The notes: generated by a model from the sequence alone, not told the origin. A stretch of 64,000 bases of DNA from Cyrtodaria siliqua (GCA_037043455.1 JAWPHD010008268.1:53323-117322); one strand, 5' to 3'; shown: positions 28,250 to 40,007, counted from the stretch's first letter. Numbers and translations: made by a program.

Positions 28250-28448
28250 ACAGTTTAAACATATATATATTTCCTTTACAACGATTGCGAAACACGTTCT
28301 TGCATGCTATATTTATCACTCTCGATGGCTTCCTGGGTAGAAACAGTACTAAGCAATGTGGATTAATTATCTTGCTCAAGGATAAATAACGTGTCCACTA
28401 CCTCTCCACCTCTCCATCTGGAGTCCGACGATCCACCACTGGACCGCG
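28250..28448 (-). mobile_element. SINE family C copy
   Basis: Inverse of the 24652 element: TTTAAACATATAT...CACTCTCGATGGCTTCCTGG, GTAGAAACAGTACTAAGCAA, then the tRNA head ending CACCACTGGACCGCGCACT. Box B is damaged by a short deletion. Confidence 0.8.
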
Positions 28449-28461
28449 CACTGCACTAAAG

Positions 28462-28681
28462 CTAAGATGCCATATACGCGGTATGCGGCATGCGAATGCG
28501 ACAAAAAATGGAATGTACGCATTAGCACATTATATACCTCGACAAGTTTGCCGTGTACGCAGCCGCTTGGCAAATCGCATTCGCGGCCGGACATATGGAA
28601 TCAAGATCGTGCGTCTACATGATTTCCATTTGTTGTCGCATTCGCATTCGCATGCCGCATACCGCGTATATGGAATCTTAG
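28462..28681. mobile_element. 220-bp foldback element with GC-rich arms
   Basis: Left arm TAAGATGCCATATACGCGGT ATGCGGCATGCGAATGCGAC pairs with the right arm ending ACCGCGTATATGGAATCTTA. Arms are about 48 bp. They are much richer in CpG and GC than the surroundings. Confidence 0.85.
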
Positions 28682-28699
28682 TTTAAGCCTACTATCCAC

Positions 28700-29270
28700 A
28701 CCTAGTTAGACTCTACACAATTATGAAGAACATTTGTATGTTTTGTCGTGAACATTTGACCAATAGGAGAACATATGTTTGCTCTGCAAAAGACTATTAA
28801 AGGCAGGGCCAAAGTATATGTTTTGTTTGTCTTTTTTCCCCTAAAGTTAAATCTTCCCCTAATCTCAAATACTTGACCCATTGAAGACATCGTTTTATTC
28901 ATACATAGCTCTATAAACATGTATTTATTAATGGGTCTTTTTTATTATTTAGAAGCAGGCTTCAAGAAATACACTAATAGCATTTAAATGCACCTTGGAA
29001 ACAGTTTTCATACCAAACAGAAACATTTTCTAAACTACACCACTCAGCAATAAAACTAGTGTCGCCTTCACGGTTCATTGGCCAAAGAAGCATGCTAAAG
29101 TAACCCCATTATTTGTTAATAATGTAAAACTGTAAACACAACATGTGTCTTTTGTATACTTCATATTCAACCCATATATGTTAGCTGCATTTGCTTCATA
29201 TATAAATATTTTATTCAGCAAAATTCCAAAAGGTCATAAGACCCATCAGGATACAAAACATATACTCAGC
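28700..29270. other. intergenic, nothing recognised
   Basis: AT-rich sequence with no repeat or coding similarity that could be supported. Confidence 0.45.
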
Positions 29271-29273
29271 AAA

Positions 29274-30090
29274 AGTAAAAAGTATCCACTTTGTTTTCCT
29301 GCAAAATCTGAGACTGTAAGATAGAACTAACAATCGTAGCATGATTTTCTTTTAATAACATCTTTGTTTGATCTTCACACAAAATTTCAACGAAATATAC
29401 CGAATAATAAAAAATAAATCACAGTTTAAAAACATAGGTGTGAAAACGAAATTAACAAAACTTAACAAATGTAAAGATAACGACAATAGCACAGATTCAG
29501 CAGTCTAAGTCGATTTAAATACACAGAAAAATATTCAAAACCTCTCTAATATCTCAAGTGGCGTCACACCGAATACACGCAAGAATGCGACGTCGCATGG
29601 TTCTTAAGTAACGACTGACGAATTCTAGAGCTAATAGGTTCCGTTCTCGGACAAGTGCTGCTGCAATTTCCTGAACACTTTGGATAGGGTCATCCTGACG
29701 TACACGACGTCCGAAATATGCTTGATGCTTCGTCAGTCATTATGTCAGAAGCATGCGACGTCGCATTTTTTAGTGTATTCGGTGTTACGGTGGACACATG
29801 GGATATTAGCGAGGTTTTATACATTTTTCTGTGTATTTGAATGGACTGCTAAATCTTGCTATTGTCGCTAATCTTTAAAAAAAAATATAAGTTTTGTTAA
29901 TTTCGTTTTCACACCTATGTATTTAAAAGTTTGATTAATTTTGTAACTATTTGTTATATTTCGATGAAATTTTGTGTGAACATCAAACAAAGATGTTTTT
30001 AAAAGAAAATAATGCTACAATTGTTAGTTCTTTCTTACAGTCTCAGATTTTGCAGGAAAACAAAGTCGATACTTTTTATTTTTGCTGAGT
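29274..30090. mobile_element. 817-bp foldback transposon with ~330-bp arms
   Basis: Ends ACTCAGCAAAAGTAAAAAGT and the inverse ACTTTTTATTTTTGCTGAGT. The arms remain alignable over about 330 bp (for example AAAATCTGAGACTGTAAGA with TCTTACAGTCTCAGATTTT, and ACACCGAATACAC with GTGTATTCGGTGT). They surround a unique centre at about 29640-29725. Flanks are TATA-rich, so the target duplication cannot be fixed. Confidence 0.88.
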
Positions 30091-30820
30091 ATATATACAA
30101 GGTTGACAGCAGGTACATGCAATACTTATGTGTACTTATGCAAAAGTACTAGTGGTTCATTCTCAACACGATATATAATTATAACGCTTTTAAAAGTAAC
30201 AATTCAAGAAATATGTTCAATCATGCATGGTGTTATTATAATTAATACATTTTAAACAGCTTTAATCGTATTTAAATCCTAAATAACTTTGTTTCAGCTT
30301 TTATAGAAAACATCAAATAAACTTTAATTACATTTGAAATCTTTGTTAAAAAAAAAAAAAGAACAAAAAAAACACAGAACAAAACAAAAACAACTTTAAG
30401 TTAATTGGTCTTAATATTAAAGAACACGTTTCATATGGTTAATAATACAATGTGTTTTGTACACTTATTACATAATAACTGATTCTATTATGTATTAATT
30501 TGTAATTAAATGCAATAAAAATGATTCTGTCAATACACAGACATATTAGGTCTGTGGTCAATATAATTGTTCGACATACGTTATATTTTCCTTATCTTAA
30601 AATCAATAAAACAGGATATGGAGTTTTCCATGGGATATCAAATTATAACAATGTTCGACCAAAATACGTGAGCAAATACACTCTCACCTCATGAGATGTG
30701 TATGCGGTCAGGTCATCTTGACTTGGCAGTTCTTCATTTTGTTTTAAGTAGGCCTATTGCATATATGTGAAGTAAAGAGACATAGGACAATCTCGAGGTC
30801 GGATGTACACATGTTCACGT

Positions 30821-31018
30821 TTAACCCTTAACCCGCTACACATATATAATAGACTGCTCTTTCTTTGAATTAAGACCATTCCGTGTATGTGACAAAGTGG
30901 TGCTTTGGGGAAAATACTCATCAGCATCCGGACATTGTAAAACCTAATCAGGCTGATCTGAGTTTACAATGGACGCAGGCTATTATAGTCATGCTTAGCG
31001 GGTTAAGGGTTAAAACAA
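30821..31018. mobile_element. 198-bp MITE with TTTAACCCTTAACCCGCTA ends
   Basis: Left end GTTTAACCCTTAACCCGCTA and right end TAGCGGGTTAAGGGTTAAAA form a near-perfect 20-bp inverted repeat. The next 20 bp inward (TATAATAGACTGC / GCAGGCTATTATA) also pair. Confidence 0.85.
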
Positions 31019-31969
31019 ACCAAATGTGTAACGGTCCACTTTTGTATCGCTACCCCTCACCCCATTTATATAAGTTGGAACACTTTTTTAATTAAAAAAA
31101 AACTAGCGGGTTCCCGCCTGTTTTAAGAAATAATAATAATCATATAAAAGTGCGCACACATTTTTTTCTTCAGTATAGATCCGACTACACCAATTACCAA
31201 CCAATCAGCGGGCAGGGAAAAAGTTCCAGGTAAATTCGGAGCTATTACACAGAATCTCTTAATTTTGATTGGTTGACAAGGTAAACAAACCAAAAAATCT
31301 TGCTAAAAAATTAATATTCAAGTTATAAAGGTGCAATGTATTCATAATGTGTTGCATAATCAAAGAAAGAAGTATATTTTACATTTTCCTCATGTTTCTA
31401 CATGCAAGTAGGTGGGTCAGCACCATCCGACCCAAACAGCTTTTTCAAAACATACTCAACGTATGGCTTCTGTATGTTTTTTGATAAAACTAAGATAGGT
31501 CTTTCAAAATAAGTAATACAAAATATAGCTCCCTATATTAGGGAATTCAGTACAGACCTTAGAGCTATAAGGTAGGCCTATGGAAAATGAATTGGTGTAG
31601 TATGACCTATAGTTATTGGTGTAGTTTGACCTATAGTTACCCCAGTAATTGATATTCAAAAGTGTCTATACAATGTCACAACTAAAAAGGAAACAGGGAG
31701 TGTACATGTTTGATAAAAATCGATTTGGGATAATGTTATTTCTCTTTCCTTTAATTCAAATGAAGTTTTTAATAAAATGTTTACTATACATGAGTGTTAT
31801 AACCGGTTTAACTCATTTGAGAATCAGCGATAAACGCCGAGTGGACCTCCTACCCAAATATGGAGGTGTGTAGTTGTACTGATTAATGATTGGTCAAATA
31901 GATTTGATGAGGTATTCGAAAGTTGTGAATATGTATATAATATATACGTCAACCTGGCCGACATTAATT
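31019..31969. other. intergenic, nothing recognised
   Basis: AT-rich sequence with an A run (31093-31102) and a short duplicated motif TTGGTGTAG-TTTGACCTATAG at about 31590-31638. No gene supported. Confidence 0.4.
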
Positions 31970-32017
31970 CGTTCGCCGCTGTCCTAATTTAATAACTTTA
32001 CAAAATAATAAACTTAC

Positions 32018-32131
32018 CAGGAAGGCCACCACATCGTACCCCTGCTCCTTCAGCCACACCAGTATACAGGAAGTATCCAACCCTCCGCTGTATGCCAACA
32101 CCACCTTCTTATTGTTCCCTTTAGCATCCAT
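32018..32131 (-). CDS. ASS1: duplicate ASS1 coding exon 1
   Basis: 114 nt, ATG at 32129-32131 and donor GTAAGT. It encodes the same 38 residues as 22955-23068 except Ala for Thr at 3 and Asn for Lys at 7. Five of 114 bases differ, three of them silent. About 50 bp of adjoining intron and some 5' sequence are also alike. No other ASS1 exon was found between 23.1 and 32.0 kb. Its phase allows it to splice to exon 2, so it may be an alternative first exon; it could also be a partial duplication without a role. Confidence 0.85.
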
Positions 32132-32333
32132 CCTTAATAAGTCTAAATCAAATGTTGTCCTTCTTAAAACAAACAGCTAATTAAACGTCAGTGTCTCAGG
32201 TAATACAATAATCCCGCCGTTGCTACAGAACTGCAGACGATCAGCGTGTAACCAGTTACTGTCATATGTAGCCAGAGTACACAGAAATCCCGTGACTTGT
32301 ATCGATGACCGAGTATTAAACTGCAGTAAAATA

Positions 32334-32588
32334 TACACTACTCAACTTTTGTTATCGGTCACCCATTTTTTTTGAAAGTAACACGAATACTAAAAACTGG
32401 AAATCACATAAACACATACCAATATGTTATTAAGTTTATTAACAAGGTTTGAGTCCTATAAAGACAGATTTAGTTTTATAAATCGCTAGCGATATTTGTT
32501 AAACGACGCCAGTTAAAATTTCAAATGAAAAAAAAAAAATGAATTATTAACAAATATATAATTTTTGAAAAGTGACCGATTATAATAT
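32334..32588. mobile_element. TIR MITE, uninterrupted copy
   Basis: Same family as 8383-9362: TACACTACTCAACTTTTGTT, ATCGGTCAC, then AACACGAATACTAAAAACTGG, and right end AAGTGACCGATTATAA. It shows the pre-insertion state of the LINE target in the other copy. Confidence 0.85.
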
Positions 32589-33175
32589 GCCGACAACATT
32601 GTCTTTTTTCAGGCCCTATAATCGTTTTCAAAGTTTATTGCTTTTAAAGATTAACTTAACTCTTAATCCATATCGATAGATGCACATCCTATGTAATAAA
32701 AATAATTTCTTTATTTAACGAAAGCTAAAACACATTAAGTTATGCATATACAATACATACACTTACTTCGAACAACAATGCTATACAAGTTATAAATACA
32801 TATTAAAACATTCATGCTCATGCGCACACACGCCAACATCCATATACACAACAATTCTACAAATCCGATAAACACTCATTGGTTAATTCATTCATAATAT
32901 TCTTAATTCATAATCAAGATATTCATAGTGTCATATATGAAGGATATTTAAGCAATTACATACATACAGTACCAGTTTCACTCAAGAAAAGAAAGAAAAA
33001 CAACAACAACAAAACAATTACCAACAACACAATAGCGATATATCAGCTAGTTTATATCCTGTTTTTTTAAAAGAAATTGTTTTAAATTGTATTTATACGA
33101 ATTAAGGCTATTGATATATGTTATATTACCTAACGTAGTGGTGCAATGTTGCATCATCATAGAAGGTTACTTCGA
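32589..33175. other. intergenic, nothing recognised
   Basis: AT-rich sequence with an A-rich tract (32985-33035). No supported feature. Confidence 0.4.
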
Positions 33176-33179
33176 TTTA

Positions 33180-33712
33180 TTTAAGGGACACATGCCAATT
33201 TTGATTGTTTAAACAATTAGTTTTTCTGCATTTGTAGCTTGGTCGGTGACATTTCCTTTGATGAATGCAGAGCATTACATCGTTTAATTTAGGGTAACTT
33301 CAGGGGCGTGGCTATGCCGTACTACAACTACCGGATATTGGAATTTAGAGAACGGTCACTATGACGTCACAGTGTTACTAAGTACACCATGCTACACAAA
33401 AAATAGAGTCAGTCTCAGCGAAACACCGAGATGGGCGTAAATAAGAAAACTCGCTGAGACCAGACTCTATCTATTACAAATTGCATTTTTTCAATCATTA
33501 ATATTAATTATATGAATAACAAAAAGCATATTGTTTCTGCTTATTATTAACGCTTGGTTATATTGCACCAATACTATATGTAAACCTTTATTAGAATGCA
33601 AACTCAGAACGTTATTTAATTATATGCAAGCAGGTTTAAAGTCAAAAGTATTCTGGATAAATAAATCGAGACGCTCATTTCGATGCTTTAAGATTGCCGT
33701 GTGTCCCTTTAA
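33180..33712. mobile_element. TTAA-type MITE, family 1, with a nested insert
   Basis: Starts TTTAAGGGACACATGCCAAT and ends GATTGCCGTGTGTCCCTTTA. A block of about 250 bp at 33230-33480 interrupts it; that block contains ACTATGACGTCACAGTG and the inverted pair AGAGTCAGTCTCAGCGA / TCGCTGAGACCAGACTCT. Confidence 0.75.
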
Positions 33713-33862
33713 ACGGACTGGGTGTACTGTGGTTGGGCTATGTATTGTCAATCTCCATTCAAACAAAACCACTCATCATGTGCTTTCGGTTTATATTGGA
33801 AAGTGCAAATATATAAAAATAAACCCGCTTGTTAACTTCGGTTTAATTATTGTTTATGAAAA

Positions 33863-34013
33863 TTTGTGTAAACCGCAACGACTCGGATGTTTGTAAACCA
33901 CAACGACTCCGATGTGTGTAAACCGCAACGACTCGGATGTGTGTAAACCGCAACGACTCGGATGTGTTTAAACCGCAACGGCTCGGATGTGTGTAAACCG
34001 CAAAGACTCAGCT
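33863..34013. repeat. 25-bp minisatellite
   Basis: About six copies of TGTGTAAACCGCAACGACTC then GGATG. Confidence 0.93.
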
Positions 34014-34354
34014 AAAAAAAATAAATCTTATGCACCTGTAAATTTAAATGTGGTTTATAGTGGTTAAGTTGTACATATACTTTACATTAAGTGTACTTCG
34101 ATCACATGACACTAATGCATAAGAGTCTTACATCATCATATGATTAATCTGATAAGAGTCTTACATCGTCTTATGATTAATCTGAATGCTTTATACAATA
34201 GCCTACTCGTCCAGTTTTCCAGACTTAAGTATTTCAACAACAATAAAATTGAAATTACATTCAGTCGCCCCTTTAAATAAGGCGTTCACAATCTGAGCAG
34301 ATTATGCTGTTTTTTGTGTGTTTTATTAGCATCTAAAATCGGGATACTTTCGTG

Positions 34355-35040
34355 AGTGTCGTCTAGTGTATAATACGAGTAGGGCAAGGTTCCTGGATTC
34401 AAATGCATCATCGTCTAGCGTATAGTAAGAGTAGGGCAAGGTTCCTGGATTCAGATGCATCATCGTCTAGTGTATTGTACGAGTAGGGTAAGGTTCCTGG
34501 ATTCAGATGCATCGTCGTCTAGTGTATAGTACGAGTAGGGCAAGGTTTCTGGATTCAGATGCATCGTCGTCTAGTGTATTGTAAGAGTAGGGCAAGGTTC
34601 CTGGATTCAGATTCATCATCGTCTAGTGTATAGTACGAGTATGGTAATGTTCCTGGATTCAGGTGCATCATCGTCTAGTGTATAGAAAGAGTAGGGCAAG
34701 GTTCCTGGATTCAGGTGCATCATCGTCTAGTGTAAAGTAAGAGTAGGGCAAGGTTCCTGGATTCAGATGCACCATCGTCTAGTGTTTTGAAAGTGTAGGG
34801 CAAGGTTCCTGGATTCAGATGCATCATCGTCTAGTGTATTGTAAGAGTAGGGCAAGGTTCCTGAATTCAGATGCATCATCGTCTAGTGTATAGTAAGAGT
34901 AGGGCAAGGTTCCTGGATTCAGATGCATCATCGTCTAGTGTATATTAAGAGTAGGGCAAGGTTCCTGGATTCAGATGCATCATCGCCTAGTGTATAGTAA
35001 GAGTAGGGCAAGGTTCCTGTATTCAGATGCATCATCGTCT
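34355..35040. repeat. 52-bp minisatellite, about 13 copies
   Basis: Unit contains ATGCATCATCGTCTAGTGTA, TAGTAAGAGTAGGGCAAGGT and TCCTGGATTCAG. It is about 1.1 kb upstream of the TATA box of the first Gly/Leu-rich gene. Confidence 0.95.
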
Positions 35041-35192
35041 ATCTACCTCTCGCCCATCTAGCCTCTCGCACATCTAGCTTCTCGCACATCTAGCTTCTCT
35101 CGCCCATCTAGTCTCTCGCCCATTTAGCTCTCGCCTATCTAGCCTCTCGCCCATCTAGCCTCTCGTCCATTTAGCCTCTCGCCTATCGATAC
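35039..35192. repeat. 17-bp minisatellite
   Basis: About nine units of TCTAGCCTCTCGCCCAT with small changes. It joins the preceding 52-bp array at its GTCTA motif. Confidence 0.9.
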
Positions 35193-35196
35193 GGCT

Positions 35197-35332
35197 GCGG
35201 GAGGTATACAGTACTGATTCTACCCAGAAAAAAAAGTGGATGGTCTGCCTCAACCACAAAAAAACGACCGTTATATATAGCCTAAAATGTTCTTAAAATG
35301 ACATAAAGCACCATTTAACCAACCAACCACTC
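35197..35332 (+). mobile_element. SINE family A tail fragment
   Basis: GCTGCGGGAGGTATACAGTA, GATTCTACCC, GTGGATGGTCTGCCTC and ATGACATAAAGCACCATT; no tRNA head. Confidence 0.75.
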
Positions 35333-35814
35333 TACACACATTTATAATCGTATGTTTGTTGAATGCCTAGTATAACTTTATTTTGTTATACATGAATATA
35401 TATCATAAATACAAAAGACATGACACACCTATTTAAATATTGAATGTGGTAGTTTATAGTTGTTCTTTTTTTATTAAAGTTATATATGAAAATGATTTTG
35501 ATACAATTCGCACATTTTGTAATAACGAATGAAATGCATTTAACATTTATTTATTATATCAACATTTGACAGGACGCAATGGTGAAAATGAGAATTGAAC
35601 ATTGTACATCATGTTTTAACTGTTTGATAGTTAGGTGTTCTGGTATACATGCAAAAAGACGAAAAAAACACATGCATCATTTAATAGCCATTCATAAATA
35701 CTACCCTCCTCCCAACCCCCGCACCGAGTTCATGTTCATGTTGTAATTGTTGCCATGTTTATTAAAGGTCTGCAGAGTGATCCCTGTATTGTTTCAGGTG
35801 CTACTAAAATGTGG

Positions 35815-35960
35815 TAGAAAGCAATGATCGTGGCTCCAGCGATAAATGGTTTGTTTGCAACAAAATTGCAGCAACTCTGCAGTTCTGCAGGTGAGAAGGT
35901 TCTAGGCCCAAATCATATTTTTATCTCGATGTAAATGGAGAGTGAGTCTGATGCACCAAA
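35815..35960 (-). mobile_element. SINE family B tail fragment upstream of Gly/Leu gene 1
   Basis: Inverse of 41560-41670: TGGCTCCAGCG-TAAATGG, TTGCAGCAACTCTGCAGTTC, GGTGAGAAGGTTCTAGGCCC, TATCTCGATGTA. It lies 150-300 bp upstream of the TATA box. No corresponding sequence was seen upstream of gene 2. Confidence 0.65.
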
Positions 35961-36110
35961 TAACCTTAACACCGTAAAACCAAGTCCAACTAAACTCCAA
36001 AATATTACAACAAGTTGACAGTTAAGACAGTTAAGTCCAGGGTAGACGTTCCGTTGCCGCAGGGATTGCATAACCGGAAGTACCGGCTGTTTAGACGTAA
36101 CGGTTTCTGG

Positions 36111-36118
36111 TATAAAAG
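36111..36118 (+). promoter_or_regulatory. TATA box of Gly/Leu-rich gene 1
   Basis: TATAAAAG, followed by CGCGGTTGTCAGGT and TTACTTCTC. The same arrangement stands at 55952 before gene 2, and about 120 bp around both boxes are alike. Transcription probably starts about 30 bp downstream, near 36141. The short non-coding exon ends at 36170 before the donor GTAAGT. Confidence 0.85.
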
Positions 36119-36140
36119 CCGCGGTTGTCAGGTATGCCGT

Positions 36141-36170
36141 TACTTCTCTCCTTAGAACGTCAAGCAAACA
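36141..36170 (+). other. non-coding first exon of Gly/Leu-rich gene 1 (start approximate)
   Basis: Ends AAGCAAACA before GTAAGT (36171). The counterpart in gene 2 ends AAACACACA before GTAAGT at 56012. Intron 1 runs to the acceptor TTACAG at 37207 and contains a TTAA-type MITE. Confidence 0.7.
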
Positions 36171-36534
36171 GTAAGTACATGATATGTAATTAATTATTTT
36201 ATGAAAAAGTTAAATTTTGTTAAAGACTTTTAAGCAGATTTCATTAGATTAGATCTATTTAACTTTTAGCAGTTTTAGAACTAAATAGAAGACAATTTTG
36301 AAAAGTGTTTAACAATACTATAGTATTAAATTATTAGAACAAGACAAGATTGGACAAAGATAATAATAAAAGATAATGTTATACCTTTAAATGCATTTCG
36401 GCTTAAATAAACAAATTACGCTAAATCCAGTAAACGTTATTATTGATTGTGTTTCGTATTGTGTAAGTGTGTGTTTACCTTCGTTGGCATACAGGATTTT
36501 GTTCTATATGAGTTATAAAATAAATAGTATAAAC

Positions 36535-36660
36535 TACACATATAAACTACACATATAAACTAAACATTAAAGGGACACATATACACTACACATATAAACT
36601 ACACATATAAACTACACATATACACTACACATATAAACTACACATATAAACTAAACATTA
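36535..36660. repeat. ~13-bp minisatellite (ACATATAAACTAC)
   Basis: About eight units with variants ACATATACACTAC. A TTAAAGGGACACAT fragment sits inside (36566-36580), as if the array had expanded next to the MITE end. Confidence 0.85.
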
Positions 36661-37071
36661 AAGGGACACATGGCAATCCTGATATTTTAAAAACTCACGG
36701 CGTCCTGTTAGTCTTCCTACATAACTAGTATTTGTTCAATCATTAATATTAATTAAAAGAACAGTGTAAAGCAAATTGTCCTTGTAAATTACTAATTGTT
36801 AATTATATTGCACCAATAATATATTTAAACCTATGGAAGAATAAGACGAAGAAACGAAATCTTAAATTGTTACTTAATTATATGCAGGCAGTTTTAAAGT
36901 CAAACTGATACTGGATAAATAAATCAAGACGTTAATTCAGTCCTTCGGATGAGACTTAAAACCTAGGTCTGCTCGCTAAAATGCTTAGTGCAATACAGCG
37001 AGGATAAATAAACGCTTATACGCACGCTTAAATGCTTGATAACATCTGCAAGATTGCTGTGTCCCCTTTAA
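36658..37071. mobile_element. TTAA-type MITE, family 1, in intron 1 of Gly/Leu gene 1
   Basis: Left TTAAAGGGACACATGGCAAT, right GATTGCTGTGTCCCCTTTAA. An internal block at about 36943-37015 matches part of 24360-24610 (CAGTCCTTCGGATGAGACTT; AATACAGCGAGGATAAATA). The intron of gene 2 lacks it. Confidence 0.85.
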
Positions 37072-37219
37072 AAATATCCATTATGTTTATAAAAAACACC
37101 AACAAATATAAAAAACAACATGTGATACCAGTCTGTGTAGCAAGCTACTTCTATTTCAATAAGTTTTATAAGTTTGTCTGTTGCTAATATGTATTTAACA
37201 ATTACAGAATCAATCAACC

Positions 37220-39443
37220 ATGAAGACCTTCGCCGTCGCCGCTGTCGCTATTGCCTGCGTGATCGCCATGGCTATGGCCAACTATGCCCCATACGGGTAC
37301 GGAGGGTACGGTGGAGTACAGTCCGGGGGTGGACTCGGGGGTGGACTCGGCGGTGGCTGTAAGTAGAATATACATTCACCATATACTAACAAATACTACA
37401 TTGGACGAATAACACAGTTCTAAAAATCTCAAGATGTTGTTCAAATGTTTTGGCAGCGCTGTACAAAATCGCAACATCTCGGTAATGGAACATTACACAG
37501 ACTGAGTGAATCAGTTCTATGTAATTGTTTGGTTTTCGAGGTATGGTACTGGAAACTAATATTTCCAAAACCACCGTGGATAAATATGATTTAAATGAGG
37601 GAGAATATTTTTGGAATATATGTTTCTAGCACTATACTTGTTCAATTTTATGTTTAATTGTATATGTTAATAGCTGAGGTGATAAAATAACGGATTTATA
37701 CAGTATTACATAAACGAGAAGGTTAAATATATAATAACTGAAAAAGTAAAATACTTGAAACATATAAACTGACAGCCAAAAGGAATGCACCGCCATTTTG
37801 TATGTTCAGATTACGCATACTGGTTCCATTTTAAAGTATATCCCAAACTCTGTTTGGATGTTCGAAGATGTTACCAGTGTTTCCACCAATAAAAAACGTA
37901 ATAATAAACAATATTAAAAGTGTATAAGTTGTGCGTTTCTTTTGGCGTATATACGCTAATGAATGTGATCAAATAATTAAAAAGGCGTAACCACCATGTT
38001 AGTTTTCAGTGAGTATATCAGTAAAATATAGGAACGTCTGCCTTAAATCGAAATCAAACAACAATGATTTCATGATATATATATAGATAGAACCGTAGCA
38101 GTTCCTGTCTGAATTATCTATCACAATCAATGTAACCGTGTCTCGCTAGAAAGACAGGAAATGCTATTTATATTATGCGGAATTGCATTTACAATCAATT
38201 TTATGAAATAACTTACAATTTACCTTTTTTTCTTATTTTAAAAAATTAATCATTTGCTTTAACAGGAACTTCTAAATTTAGATAAAATCAAAAATATAAG
38301 GGCGATAAATGATGCATTTACATTAAAAAAGGATCAAATTCCGAAGTATATACAAAACATGACAAACATTTCAAATACAGATCTGGAATTTTACTAAAAA
38401 AGATTGTAAACGTCTAAGCGATATGATTTGTAGACAGATAATATCGAATTCTTTGTTATGTATGAGAATAGAACAACGCTTAGATAAACCGTTTGAGGCA
38501 GTTTCTTAGAAGTCCTACGTTATATATGTACACAATTTGACTAATATATGTTATATGCTCGTATATCTGTTGTTTTCATTTCAGTGTTGGGCCTTCTCGC
38601 CTTACTGTTCTTGTTGCCTCTGCTGTTCGGCGGCAGCCTGGGCGGCGGATCCACAGGTACCGGATCAACCACCATCATCTACGGAAACTTCTCCGCCCCG
38701 TAAGTATTCAGTTTGTCTAAATGACATGGTTTTTTATTACACTAATCTATATAATAACTAATTTCGATTTAAAGTGACACACGTGACTCTTGATTTTTGT
38801 TTTAAAATCTAGCAATGTCTGCATAACTTGCATATTTGCAAAGTATTGATACTTGTTTCGAATATTTCAAAGGAAAATCTGTTTGCATATTGCAACTGTT
38901 ATATTGTTTAGAATTATAGTCGAATAATAAAAAATAACAGCATCGTAAACTTCATTTTTTTTTATAATTTATTTAATTAAAATCAAAACGACACTGGATT
39001 AACATATCCAAGTCACATTTTTACGCTTGAGAAGTACTTCAAGATATGTGTCCCTATAATTGACCAACTTATGTGTGTTAGATCGTTGCATCCGTTTTTA
39101 TTTGAGAGAGTAAATAAATATAAACACATTCATATCACGTATGAATAGGAAATAGAAAGTCTACCCAAATTCGTCCCATATTATCTCCGGACCTGGGCAA
39201 TAATAAATGCCATATATGGACAAAGGGGCACTTCAAAATATTTGACTGCCCTTATGACCGAGTCGGCTGCATAAGCTAACTGTCTAACTAAACAAAAGTA
39301 ATGTTTTTGTTTTTTTAACAAAAACCTAACGCAGATATCGCTGTTGCTTGTTTCTTTAAAGAAAACAGGAAATGTAAAACAATAAAGAAGGGTATGTTAA
39401 TAAATCTATATTCTTTTCTATTTTCAGAACTGGTGGCAAGTAA
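37220..39443 (+). CDS. secreted Gly/Leu-rich protein 1, 89 aa, three coding exons
   Basis: Join 37220-37358, 38585-38699, 39428-39443. Residues 1-20 form a signal peptide (MKTFAVAAVAIACVIAMAMA). Next come a Tyr/Gly stretch (NYAPYGYGGYGGVQSGG), (GGGL)n, a very hydrophobic block LLGLLALLFLLPLLFGG at 47-63, a Gly/Ser/Thr linker, and the end TTIIYGNFSAPTGGK. Intron borders are GTAAGT/CAG; phases 1 and 2 fit exactly. The exons are GC-rich in AT-rich surroundings. A paralogue with the same structure is 19 kb downstream. The family is not recognised; silk-like, shell-matrix, adhesive or membrane-active peptide roles are all possible. Confidence 0.9.
38768..39058. mobile_element. TTAA-type MITE, family 1, diverged, in the last intron of gene 1
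   Basis: Left TTTAAAGTGACACACGTGAC, right CAAGATATGTGTCCCTATAA, with the family interior (TTATAATTTATTTAATTAAA). Absent from the corresponding intron of gene 2. Confidence 0.75.
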
Positions 39444-39547
39444 ATGATAGAAGACATATCAAGCTCGATAACACCAATGGCGTTGCCGAAGTTTACAACG
39501 TGTTTGACGCGTGTTTTGTTGGCAGTTGTTATACTGTATTTATTTGA

Positions 39548-39553
39548 AATACA
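39548..39553 (+). terminator. variant polyadenylation signal AATACA of gene 1
   Basis: Gene 1 has TTATTTGAAATACATT where gene 2 has TTATTTAAAATAAATT, so the canonical AATAAA of gene 2 corresponds to AATACA here. AATACA is a known but weaker variant hexamer. Confidence 0.65.
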
Positions 39554-39631
39554 TTCTACTCAGAATATGACTCCGTCGTTATGTTGCATATTTTTACCAT
39601 CATATGTTTTTTTTAGAATACTACTACAACT

Positions 39632-39667
39632 ATAACTACTGCTGCTGCAGCTACTACTACTATTACC

Positions 39668-39706
<39 letters not shown>

Positions 39707-39770
39707 ACTACTACTACTACTACTACTACTACCAAGACCACTACCACTATTACTACTACTACTACATTTT
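39632..39770. repeat. (CTG/CTA)n trinucleotide array downstream of gene 1
   Basis: ACTACTACTATTACC then about 12 CTG units, followed by ACT units. It lies about 190 bp after the stop codon, close beyond the expected cleavage site. Confidence 0.95.
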
Positions 39771-40007
39771 CAATTTGTATTATATATCTATTAAGACAAA
39801 ATCCATGATTCTTACGCGGTTTTGTATATTTAGACCATATCTCATATCCTTCGCTATGGGATGAGGTATGGTCGAAATATATAGAAAAGTGTAAGTTTTT
39901 GAGATACATTTTATTTTAAGTCTGCGAGACACATGTAACAATACAAACACACACACTCACGAGCTTTTGGACCGACTATTAACACAATGTATATGGTTAA
40001 AGGGAAT

